A program made the translations under genes and the position numbers. Source: RUG695 sp050943135 (GTDB taxonomy: Bacteria > Planctomycetota > Planctomycetia > Pirellulales > Thermoguttaceae). Taken from it: 64,000 bases of DNA. Each line of letters begins with the position of its first letter. The first letter of the stretch is position 1. Below are positions 18,207-25,657 of this stretch, in pieces. The notes under the pieces are model-generated. The model saw only the letters and a list, made by a program, of their open reading frames with translations. It was not told where the DNA came from and ran no database searches. The stretch spans positions 62,001-126,000 of the forward strand of contig JBMNOP010000002.1 in NCBI GenBank assembly GCA_050943135.1, given 5' to 3'.

Positions 18207-19562
18207 ATGAAGTCAAAACGGTTTCTTCTCGGCAGCTTGCTGCTGCTATGTTGCGGCACGTTTGCCGCCTTAACGGCAGAAGAACCATTACGGCGCTGGC
18301 GCACCCGCTTCGGAGGCGTTTTGACGGGGTCTTGGGACCGCAGTCTTGACGAACCGGATGGGACACTAATCCGGATACGTTCCCAATCGAACCTTTACCG
18401 TGTCCGGGTCGATGACCTGAGTCCGGAAGACCGCTGGTACGTGCTGAGTCAGCATGTTGTCAAATCTGCCGAGACTCCGGAAACGAGCCCGTCGTGGGGA
18501 AGTTATCGGGAGATGCTTTCCCCCGATTCAGCCGGTTCCGTTCCTCCGAAGCCACTCCCTCCCGCGCCCGACCCCCGAAATGGGACCGCCCCGATTCCGG
18601 CCGACAATTCCGACTGGGGGATATCCAATACCCGGGATCATGAACCCGAGGTTATTTCGACCGATGAATCTCTCGATGCCGAGTTTATTCCGGTCCCGGA
18701 ATCTCCCGAAACCGATCAGACAACCAAAGAAGACTTCGAATCGCTCCCTCCGAGCGTTCCCGGAAAAAGTGCCGGGGAACGTCGGGTTTATCATGTCGCC
18801 GGCATCCCGTTTCCATTCCGTTGGTGTCCACCCGGTTCGTTTGTGATGGGAAGCCCCGTGTCCGAAATAGGGCGCAGCGACAACGAAATGCAGCGCGAAG
18901 TGACGTTTCCCAACGGTTTTTGGGTTTTGGAAACGGAAGTAACACAAGAAATGTGGACGAGCATTTTCAACCGGAACCCCAGTTGGTACTCTGAAACCGG
19001 CACCGGTGCGTCACGCGTTAAACATATTGAAACGGGAATGCTGCCTGTCGAGCAGGTAACTTGGAAAGAGGCCGTTGAATTTTGTAACGAATTCCGGAAT
19101 ATATCAGGGCTACACACCGTCCTGCCGACCGAAGCCGAATGGGAGTACGCGTGCCGGGCCGGCAGCGAAAGCGCCTACTCGTTCGGAGATATCATTCACC
19201 CCGAAGACGCCAATTACGACGATTCCGACGCGCAAGACATGGTCCAAAAACGTAAAGCTATCCGTAATCCATACCCGGTAGGAAGCTTTGAACCAAACAA
19301 GTGGGGCCTTTTTGACATGCACGGCAACGTTGCCGAATGGTGTCGAGATAGCTACCGCGATCCGGAACCAGACTCGGCAACCCCATCAGGTTCACCGGAA
19401 TTGGGTGAAAATGCTGCGGAATCGGAAATAGAAACCAGTCGTGTTTTCCGTGGCGGAGCCTGGTATTTGGACGCCGGTTGCTGTCGCTCCGCCTATCGTT
19501 ATGGTATTGACCCCGACACCCGAGCCTACTACTTGGGGTTCAGGATGGTCATCGAACCGTAA
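18207..19562 (+). CDS. Secreted SHD1-like and SUMF1-domain protein
   Basis: The 451-residue product begins with a signal peptide (MKSKRFLLGSLLLLCCGTFA). A short SLA1-homology-1-like domain follows at ~30-85 (RRWRTRFGG...RVDDLSPEDRWY), then a proline-rich acidic linker to ~195. The C-terminal ~250 residues form a formylglycine-generating-enzyme-like (SUMF1/C-lectin) domain: PGSFVMGSP, LPTEAEWEYACRAGSE, GLFDMHGNVAEWCRDSY and RGGAWYLDAGCCRSAYR. The spaced cysteine pair used for catalysis in true sulfatase-activating enzymes is not in the expected place; only an adjacent CC occurs. It may therefore bind rather than modify. Such proteins are numerous in planctomycetes. It diverges from the ABC-F gene. 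Confidence 0.8.
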   Translation: MKSKRFLLGSLLLLCCGTFAALTAEEPLRRWRTRFGGVLTGSWDRSLDEPDGTLIRIRSQSNLYRVRVDDLSPEDRWYVLSQHVVKSAETPETSPSWGSYREMLSPDSAGSVPPKPLPPAPDPRNGTAPIPADNSDWGISNTRDHEPEVISTDESLDAEFIPVPESPETDQTTKEDFESLPPSVPGKSAGERRVYHVAGIPFPFRWCPPGSFVMGSPVSEIGRSDNEMQREVTFPNGFWVLETEVTQEMWTSIFNRNPSWYSETGTGASRVKHIETGMLPVEQVTWKEAVEFCNEFRNISGLHTVLPTEAEWEYACRAGSESAYSFGDIIHPEDANYDDSDAQDMVQKRKAIRNPYPVGSFEPNKWGLFDMHGNVAEWCRDSYRDPEPDSATPSGSPELGENAAESEIETSRVFRGGAWYLDAGCCRSAYRYGIDPDTRAYYLGFRMVIEP

Positions 19563-19569
19563 CCCGCCC

Positions 19570-19597
19570 TTGACAACCCCCGAATTGCGGTTACCAT
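19570..19597 (+). promoter_or_regulatory. Promoter for tRNA-Glu
   Basis: TTGACA (19570-19575) is followed after 16 bases by the weaker -10 TACCAT (19592-19597). The tRNA begins at 19611. Confidence 0.5.
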
Positions 19598-19610
19598 ATT
19601 GACATATCAG

Positions 19611-19683
19611 GCCCCCTTCGTCTAGTGGCCTAGGACATAGGATTCTCAGTCCTGTAACAGGGGTTCGATTCCCCTAGGGGGTA
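19611..19683 (+). tRNA. tRNA-Glu (anticodon CUC)
   Basis: The 73-base sequence folds as a cloverleaf. The acceptor stem is GCCCCCT/AGGGGGT (closing G-U pair) and the anticodon loop TTCTCAG gives CUC. The TΨC arm is CAGGGGTTCGATTCCCCTA, and the discriminator is A. It is close to bacterial tRNA-Glu throughout. CCA is not encoded. Confidence 0.95.
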
Positions 19684-19688
19684 TTCCC

Positions 19689-19724
19689 GCCCTTTTCGGT
19701 CACGCGCCGGAAAGGGCTTTTTTT
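19689..19724 (+). terminator. Intrinsic terminator of tRNA-Glu
   Basis: An 11-bp stem with one G-T pair (GCCCTTTTCGG/CCGGAAAGGGC) and a 7-base loop is followed by seven T. It lies six bases after the tRNA. Confidence 0.85.
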
Positions 19725-19798
19725 ATGGGATTTCCCTCGTTTTTAAGGCTCAACCCGATTTTTACCGAAACCCTATTTTTATCTAAATTTTCCTTATT

Positions 19799-20565
19799 TT
19801 ACCTGGTTTGGGTAACCGTTTGGGTAACCGTCGCGCCCGCCTGTGGAAAAACCGACTGTTCGGATTGTAAGGTAGTGAACGCGCAAGCCCTCGCGAAGTC
19901 TTCGTTTCCAACCAGCATACCAGATATTTGGTAGTGCTTCGCGGAAACTTCTTCGCTGTGACCTATCCAGGCTGTCCGTTGATCGCTACTAAACCCGGCC
20001 CGCTTCAACTCACTCACCCTTGAGGCTCGCATATTGACGGCCGGGTTTTTCCACGGCTCGAAACCGGCCCGCCGAATGGTACGACGAACCGCGTTATAAA
20101 TCGCGGTTTCCGACCGTCCCCGGATGTCTTCATCTAAAACGTAGACTGCACCAGGCTTTGCCAGTTCAAACAAATCCTCAAGCTCGGCCCGGATTTCGGG
20201 GAATAATGGACAATACCGCTCGGCGCGTCCTTCGTAACGGGCTGTTTTCGGTGAATGGACGCGAATCTTGCCAGCACTCCAGAGAATGTCATCCCATTGG
20301 AGATACATCGGCTCCATCTTTCGGAGTCCACCGAATCGTCAAAGAACAAACAACACCCGCCAGCTTTGAGAGGGGCAAGCGTCCAGGAAACGCCCCGCCG
20401 GATTGACAAAGCTCCCTTTCTTAATCCATTCAAAGGGGCTTTTCGTGATGAGCCTCGTCCGCCTTGCCAGGTTGAAAACGGTTTTGATCGTTTTCACGTA
20501 ACCAGCGATTGACGTTGACTGCAGGGGTTTCCCATGCCTATTCAGCTGTCGCTCCTCATCTTTTT
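19799..20565 (-). pseudogene. Tyrosine recombinase (integrase), interrupted by TGA
   Basis: Read on the minus strand, one frame gives a continuous integrase-like protein. It has a core-binding part (SIAGYVKTIKTVFNLARR, then LITKSPFEWI), the first catalytic Arg in RFGGLRKMEPMYLQWDDI and NMRASRVSELKRAG. It ends with AWIGHSEEVSAKHYQ carrying the Trp/His region and the nucleophile Tyr. A TGA stop at 20339-20341 cuts this frame directly before RFGGLR. The 5' part is missing: upstream of ~20565 the DNA belongs to the ADP-ribosylglycohydrolase gene. The pattern, NMRA for the usual HxLR, is common in planctomycete recombinases. It lies ~115 bases past tRNA-Glu, a typical integration position. It is inactive as it stands. 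Confidence 0.8.
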
Positions 20566-21357
20566 TGTCCTGTGAGGGTACATTTCTTCAAAATCCAGTA
20601 ATATCTTTAACAGTGTTTCATCCAAGAAAGTCAGAACATGCTCTCGGATGTCTCCCGGAATGCCATAATATGCCTGGGCAATCGATCCCGTGATTGCCGC
20701 AAGGGTATCACTGTCTCCGCCAATGGAAACGGCATTGCGGATGGCATCTTCAAAATCCCTCGATTCCAGGAATGCCATAATCGCCTGCGGAACGGTGCCT
20801 TGGGATGAAACATCAAAAGTGTAGGTTGGGCGAATACCATCCAAAGTAAAATCCATGGGATAGTAATGCTGATGAATGTAGTCACGAATTTCCAGGATAT
20901 TATCCCCCTGTCGGGCAAGCCATATGGCTACAGTGGTAGCTTCGGCCCCTTTGATCCCTTCCGGATGGTTGTGGGTTACTTCCGTCACTTTGCGGGACAA
21001 GAGAAGAGCTTCCTCAAGGCTAGAAGCCGCATAAGCACAAGGGCTGACCCGCATCGCCGCACCGTTGCCATAGCTGTTGTAAGGAGCGGGGTTCTCCAAA
21101 TAGAGCCACTCATTGAAGTGACTGCCGTAATCACCATCAGGATACTGACGACCCAATCTCTGCATGCTGGCAATCGCCGCTTGCCCGAGATTAGTGAAGT
21201 CATTCTGACAGGCCATGATAGCGTCAGCGATAGCTAAAGTCATCACGCTGTCATCAGTAACATAGCAGCGATGTGTCATGAACTCAAAGTCTTTGGACTT
21301 GAGATTGTTCCATTCAAATCTGGAACCAACGATATCACCAATTATTGCTCCTAACAT
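20542..21357 (-). CDS. ADP-ribosylglycohydrolase family protein
   Basis: The 271-residue protein has the family's metal-binding landmarks: MLGAIIGDIVGSRFEW at the start, TDDSVMTLAIADA near residue 35, NHPEGIKGAEATT in the middle and IGGDSDTLAAITGSIAQAYYG near the end. These acidic residues coordinate the two Mg ions in DraG-type enzymes, which remove ADP-ribose from proteins or small molecules. The last ~10 residues (KKMRSDS) are read from DNA that in another frame belongs to the integrase fragment at 19799-20565, so the gene seems to have been joined to that fragment. With a second recombinase fragment on its other side it is probably cargo of a decayed island. No ADP-ribosyltransferase partner is nearby. 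Its target is unknown. Confidence 0.85.
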   Translation of the reverse strand: MLGAIIGDIVGSRFEWNNLKSKDFEFMTHRCYVTDDSVMTLAIADAIMACQNDFTNLGQAAIASMQRLGRQYPDGDYGSHFNEWLYLENPAPYNSYGNGAAMRVSPCAYAASSLEEALLLSRKVTEVTHNHPEGIKGAEATTVAIWLARQGDNILEIRDYIHQHYYPMDFTLDGIRPTYTFDVSSQGTVPQAIMAFLESRDFEDAIRNAVSIGGDSDTLAAITGSIAQAYYGIPGDIREHVLTFLDETLLKILLDFEEMYPHRTKKMRSDS

Positions 21358-21628
21358 ATAATCCCCACTTCACGGTGCTTTCATAAAATAAAGAAACCTG
21401 CCCTGTCATACTAGAAGCAGTTTCATAACTCCTAGTGTAACTTTCCCAGTTTGCGTCCCCGACTGCATTTTACTCTTGCTTTTACGATGTCTATTTACCC
21501 CCCCTAGCGGCATAAACGGCACTTTCCGATTAAAATAGCCGTAAAGTGCTGTTTTTATAGGATTTTGCGCGTTCACGCACTCCGTAATGTCCCATCCACG
21601 CGGAGGCTGCGCGCTTGGGGTATTCCGT
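21358..21628. other. Gap upstream of the glycohydrolase gene
   Basis: I see no convincing gene. It contains a 7-bp hairpin (GCACTTT/AAAGTGC, ~21520-21553) followed by TGTTTTT on the plus strand, and a C-rich TACCCCCCCTAG at 21496-21507. The latter faintly recalls the tRNA-Glu 3' end in reverse. A 77-codon minus-strand frame here has no recognisable features. Confidence 0.4.
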
Positions 21629-21835
21629 TCACAGTTCATTTGTCCGACTCTCTCGCAGGTTTTGAACGGCTCGTTTCCACGCCGGTAAGGTTACCACCGC
21701 GCAGACCCCAACATAGTCTTCACTCTCGATTAACATTCCGGTCATCTAATAATGCTTTGGAAAATTTTCCTCGCTGTGTCCTATCCACGTCGACCACCGA
21801 TCGCCGGTCACCCCCGCCCACATTCTTAGCTCGCC
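21629..21835 (-). pseudogene. Second tyrosine-recombinase C-terminal fragment
   Basis: The minus strand reads GELRMWAGVTGDRWSTW, then IGHSEENFPKHY, an in-frame TAG at 21746-21748, and MTGMLIESEDYVGVCAVVT through to TGA at 21629. It aligns by eye with the end of the recombinase at 19799-20565 (ELKRAG, WIGHSEEVSAKHYQISGML, EDFARACAFTT). The stop replaces the Gln after the catalytic Tyr, a single C-to-T change. Only the last ~65 residues of the family remain. The stop codon of the calcium ATPase gene lies inside this fragment. Confidence 0.75.
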
Positions 21836-24800
21836 GAAAAATGCCGGGCTCGCGACTTGTTGATTTGCTCGACGGTCAGACGGACGAGTTTTACCGCGGG
21901 AATGATTGTAAAGGTTAGGAGAATGATCAAAAACCACTGTTTGAAGGTCAATGGCTCGGTTCGGAAGAATTCCCCAACCCACGGTATTTGAACCATCACA
22001 ATCTGGACCGCAACGATCGTCCCGACAATAAAAAGAAATGAGGGCGTCACAAAACGAAACCCGGACTCTTCGGAACGCAGGGCACGGCAGTTAAAAGTGT
22101 GCCAAAATTGGAACATCACGAAAATCGTAAAAAAGACCGTCAGCGCTTGTCGATTGACTTGAAGATATTCCGGACTGGCAATCGGGATCGACATATTGTA
22201 GCGATGCGCCGTGTCGACAAACCAACCTCCGAAAAGGGCCAAATAGAGGATGATCGTCTGATAGATTCCCGCCGTGAGGATCGTTACCCCCATCGTTCCG
22301 GTAATAATCGACGCGTTTCGGGGAAGCGGTTTTTCCGTAAGTGTCTGCGGACGCGGCGGTTCCGTCGAAAGGGCAAGCGCGGCAAACGTGTCCATAATGA
22401 TATTGATCCAAAGAAGCTGCGTGACCGTCAGCGGCAAAGGCACATGAAGGATCGGCCCTAAGAGCGCGCACAAGAGTGCAGCCGCATTGACCGAAAGCTG
22501 GAATTGTACGAAGCGGCGAATATTTTGGAATAGTGTCCGCCCCCACCAAACACCGGTGACGATCGACTTGAAGTTATCGTCGAGCAAAACAATATCACTC
22601 GCTTCTTTAGCCACTTCGGTCCCGTTCTTTCCCATCGAGATACCGACATCGGCAGCCTTCAATGCGGGAGCGTCATTAATGCCATCTCCGGTCATTGCCA
22701 CCACTTCCCCTTTTCGGTGAAGCGCGTTTACCAAACGGAGCTTATCAAATGGAGTGGCCCGTGCCAAAACAGATATTCTTTCCGCAGCTTCGGCGAGTTG
22801 CTCGTCGGGAATTTCGGCAAATTCTGCCGAAGTCAATACCGAACCTGATTCATCGGTAGGGATTCCCACCGCGGCGGCAATAGCCTCCGCCGTTGAGCGC
22901 GAGTCTCCCGTAATCATTTTGACGTGAATATGCGCCTTACGACATTGTTCCACTGCGTCGGCGGCTTCAGGCCGAAGCGGATCGGCAAGTCCGACAAAGC
23001 CGATAAATCGAAAATCAGACGTTGTTTGAAGTTCTTCTTCGCTTTGCGGCAATGGCGATTCGCTTTCACCTTTAAATTTTTCAGCAAAAGCAAGAAGACG
23101 TAGGGCCCGACCCGAAGCATGGGAAAGGGATTCGTTGATCCTGTCCGAGATTTCGGCAATCGGTACTTCTCGCCCACAAACGAAAGCGGTTGAACAAAGG
23201 GGCAGGATCCGTTCCGGGGCGCCTTTGATAAAAGATTTTTCATGCGCGTCAAGTCGACCCGTTGCTAACGACATCTTCCTGTCGGAATTGTAGCCTAACT
23301 TGGAAAAAGGGCTCCAAACCGATTGAAGGCGGCGAATATCAACCCCAGACCTGTATAAGAAGAGCAGAAGAGCCGACTCGGTAACATTCCCGATTCCCGT
23401 CACCGCGGCTTTTCCGGTGTTCGGATCGTTTTCAAAATGGAGCATCGCGCTCGCGTTGAGCGCTATTCCCTCAATCAAACGCTCCCAGGCGGGGCTCTTT
23501 GCCAAGTCGGCAAAGTTATCTCGCGAAAACTCTTTTCTGTCAAGATAAACTAGCTCTGGTTTCATTTGGTTTTCGGTAAGAGTGCCGGTCTTATCGGTAC
23601 AAATGACTGTGGCCGAACCTATTGTCTCAGAGGCAACCAGGCGTCGGACAAGACAATTCTCCTTGACCATTTTGCGCATATTCAATGCCAGACTCAGCGT
23701 CACCATCATCGGAAGTCCTTCCGGAACCGTAACGACAATAATAGTGACCGCGACGACAAAGGCCATCAAGACTTCTTTCAAAAGGGCAATGCCGTAAATT
23801 GCCTGGTCGTGAGCCCCGATCCCAACGGTTCCCGTCAGCCCCAGGCCGACAGTAAAAAGCGCTAGGGAAAACGGTAAAGAAACCAAAAATTTTGCGTAAA
23901 GGGAATGAATTTCGATTCCCATCCCGGCAAAGAAGGAATGTAAACCGAATCGTCCCAATAACAACCCCAAAATGAGGGAACCAAAAATCAGCGGAAGGAT
24001 GACCCCCCGTTCCTCCCTGAGAGAGTCAAGCAACGGAGTCTGAATCAGGCATTCGATTAACATCACCGTGAAGATCGTCAGCGCTCCAATCACACCGGCG
24101 ACACTGATCTGTTTCGCCAGACGGGCAAGTTTTTGCATGAGAGGGGATTCTTCGGTGGTACGTTTCTGTTCACCAAGGGTAAGTGCAATCTTTCCCATCT
24201 GGGTTTCGTCGCCGGTGCGAAGAACGAGCATCAAGCCAGATCCATCAACGACAGCCGTCCCACGGGCCAAAAACGATCGGTTCGCAGGATCAATCGAATC
24301 GCGAATCCGGGAAAGGTCCGTTGTATCCGCGTAGACCTCTTTCCTGACCGGCTCCGACTCCCCGGTCAACATAGACTCGTTGACCTGAATTCCAGATGAA
24401 TCGATTAGAACACCGTCGGCGGGAATTTTATCGCCGGTATCAAGCTTGGCGATGTCTCCGACGACAATGTCAACGATGGGAATCGAATCGATCTGACCGT
24501 TACGAAAGGCTTTGATGGGAACGACGTCTTTGACTCTGTTCAAGAGTTCGAACTCTTTGCCACTTTTCCTTTCGCTGAAAAACGCCAGCAGAGTCGCCAA
24601 TCCCACAGCGAGAAAAATACCGATCGAATCGAAATAACTCGCATCGCTGTTCTTAAAAACCGACCGTTCCACAATGGTGACACCGAGTGAGATGAGGGCG
24701 GCAACAAGGAGTATCCGGATTGTCGGATCGCTAAATCTGGAAAGAAGCTCTTTCCACCAAGGAATCTTTGGAGGTGGGGTCAATGCGTTCCTGCCGTATT

Positions 24801-24933
24801 GACGCCTCATCGCCTCGGCTTGTGAGTTGGAAAGCCCTCCGGAAACGGAATAAGTAAAACCGGGTGCATCTATATCGGTAAGAAGACCGCTTTGCGGAAT
24901 TTCCCTGTTCGGCTTGGTTTCGACCTTGGACAT
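21826..24933 (-). CDS. Calcium-transporting P2B-type (PMCA-like) ATPase
   Basis: The 1035-residue pump shows all P-type landmarks: the actuator motif MLTGESEPVRKE (~188-199), the phosphorylation site DKTGTLTEN with Asp ~447, KGAPERI, MTGDSR and TGDGINDAPALK. PEGLPMMVTLSLALNMRKM in M4 and the C-terminal helices (NIIMDTFAALALSTEPP) match PMCA/SERCA-like calcium pumps. The chain is longer than the usual ~880 residues of bacterial relatives. About 85 extra residues (~300-385), including two or three hydrophobic stretches, lie between M3 and M4. The last few codons run into DNA derived from a recombinase fragment, so the native C-terminus may have been altered. Calcium export fits a cell with many dockerin and EF-hand proteins outside. 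Confidence 0.9.
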   Translation of the reverse strand: MSKVETKPNREIPQSGLLTDIDAPGFTYSVSGGLSNSQAEAMRRQYGRNALTPPPKIPWWKELLSRFSDPTIRILLVAALISLGVTIVERSVFKNSDASYFDSIGIFLAVGLATLLAFFSERKSGKEFELLNRVKDVVPIKAFRNGQIDSIPIVDIVVGDIAKLDTGDKIPADGVLIDSSGIQVNESMLTGESEPVRKEVYADTTDLSRIRDSIDPANRSFLARGTAVVDGSGLMLVLRTGDETQMGKIALTLGEQKRTTEESPLMQKLARLAKQISVAGVIGALTIFTVMLIECLIQTPLLDSLREERGVILPLIFGSLILGLLLGRFGLHSFFAGMGIEIHSLYAKFLVSLPFSLALFTVGLGLTGTVGIGAHDQAIYGIALLKEVLMAFVVAVTIIVVTVPEGLPMMVTLSLALNMRKMVKENCLVRRLVASETIGSATVICTDKTGTLTENQMKPELVYLDRKEFSRDNFADLAKSPAWERLIEGIALNASAMLHFENDPNTGKAAVTGIGNVTESALLLFLYRSGVDIRRLQSVWSPFSKLGYNSDRKMSLATGRLDAHEKSFIKGAPERILPLCSTAFVCGREVPIAEISDRINESLSHASGRALRLLAFAEKFKGESESPLPQSEEELQTTSDFRFIGFVGLADPLRPEAADAVEQCRKAHIHVKMITGDSRSTAEAIAAAVGIPTDESGSVLTSAEFAEIPDEQLAEAAERISVLARATPFDKLRLVNALHRKGEVVAMTGDGINDAPALKAADVGISMGKNGTEVAKEASDIVLLDDNFKSIVTGVWWGRTLFQNIRRFVQFQLSVNAAALLCALLGPILHVPLPLTVTQLLWINIIMDTFAALALSTEPPRPQTLTEKPLPRNASIITGTMGVTILTAGIYQTIILYLALFGGWFVDTAHRYNMSIPIASPEYLQVNRQALTVFFTIFVMFQFWHTFNCRALRSEESGFRFVTPSFLFIVGTIVAVQIVMVQIPWVGEFFRTEPLTFKQWFLIILLTFTIIPAVKLVRLTVEQINKSRARHFSAS

Positions 24934-25064
24934 CCTCGAATCGCATCCTGTAGTCTATGGAACTATGAAAGTAATCTCCCCCTCGTTTTAAATTCATATT
25001 CTAAATCCACGCGAAAAAACCACAAGAGCCTTTCCCTCAAATCGACGAGCAGATAAAACTCCTC

Positions 25065-25092
25065 TTGCCAAAACCGAAATTTAAAATAAAAT
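25065..25092 (+). promoter_or_regulatory. Possible promoter of the hydG leader
   Basis: TTGCCA (25065-25070) and TAAAAT (25087-25092) are 16 bases apart in an AT-rich patch. A start near 25099 would produce a ~160-base leader that ends at a terminator. Confidence 0.45.
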
Positions 25093-25098
25093 AAGTAA

Positions 25099-25260
25099 GA
25101 CGTTTGGGCGGAGGAGTCCGACTCCCACGCACGAGCATTTTTACAGCGTTTCGTTCTGAACACGAAGGATAGATCCTCAGGGTTAAGACGTGGCGGGCCA
25201 TACCGAAATCTCGATATTCACCGCGTTTTGCCATTGGAATCTGTGGTAAAACGCTTTTTT
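25099..25260 (+). promoter_or_regulatory. Candidate structured leader (attenuator or sRNA) before hydG
   Basis: The gap between the diverging ATPase and hydrogenase genes (24934-25323) has no gene on the plus strand, yet it contains a strong plus-strand intrinsic terminator at 25223-25260. Between the putative promoter and that terminator is a compact hairpin (GCG..GGAG/CTCC..CGC, ~25108-25133) and other short pairings. A terminator placed inside a 5' leader suggests conditional read-through into TM1266-hydG, or else a free small RNA. It matches no riboswitch class that I know by sequence. Confidence 0.4.
25223..25260 (+). terminator. Intrinsic terminator upstream of the hydG operon
   Basis: A 10-bp stem with one G-T pair (GCGTTTTGCC at 25223-25232 with GGTAAAACGC at 25245-25254) encloses a 12-base loop and is followed by six T. 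The downstream start codon is 64 bases away. No plus-strand gene precedes it for several kilobases. Confidence 0.75.
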
Positions 25261-25323
25261 CTTGCCGTTTTTGCGTCACTCCCCAGCACCCGACAGAACC
25301 GAACCGGTGGAAAGGAAAGAAGC

Positions 25324-25590
25324 ATGATCACTCGAATTGCCGTCATCGGAATCATCGTCGAAGAGAACCAGAGCGTTGACCGAATCAATTCCATCCTTTC
25401 GGATTACCGAGACTCGATTATCGGTCGACTCGGAATCCCCTATGAAAAACGCGGTCTCAATGTCATCAGTATTGTCGTCGACGCGTCGACCGATTCGATC
25501 AACGCATTGACCGGAAAATTGGCAACTCTCCCCGGAGTCAGTGCCAAGGCTGTTTTCTCGCGCACAGAATTTGTCGAAGATGAAAACTAA
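25324..25590 (+). CDS. TM1266-family iron-only hydrogenase system regulator
   Basis: The 88-residue protein (start ATG 25324, after GGAAAGAAGC) is a small ferredoxin-like-fold protein. Its pattern is ITRIAVIGIIVEENQSVDRI near the start, a middle strand NVISIVVDASTDSINALTGK and a final KLATLPGVSAKAVFSR. This agrees with the TM1266/NikR-C-like family, which is regularly encoded beside [FeFe]-hydrogenase maturation genes and is thought to regulate them. The hydG gene follows after 67 bases on the same strand, which supports the call. The longer frame from 25228 overlaps the terminator and is not used. Its ligand and DNA target are unknown; it has no evident DNA-binding motif. Confidence 0.8.
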   Translation: MITRIAVIGIIVEENQSVDRINSILSDYRDSIIGRLGIPYEKRGLNVISIVVDASTDSINALTGKLATLPGVSAKAVFSRTEFVEDEN

Positions 25591-25657
25591 ATACAGAATC
25601 CGGATCGCGTCCGAAACCGTTTTGCGATCGGGTAATTCCATGAAGGGTAGGTAAGCA

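Noticed and set aside
20339..20341. In-frame TGA of the recombinase as a selenocysteine codon
   Set aside because: The position is not a cysteine in the family, there is no visible SECIS-like hairpin, and the gene also lacks its 5' part.
21496..21507. C-rich TACCCCCCCTAG as an attachment-site copy of the tRNA-Glu 3' end
   Set aside because: Only about eight to ten bases agree and with a length difference in the C-run; too short and simple to support an att site.
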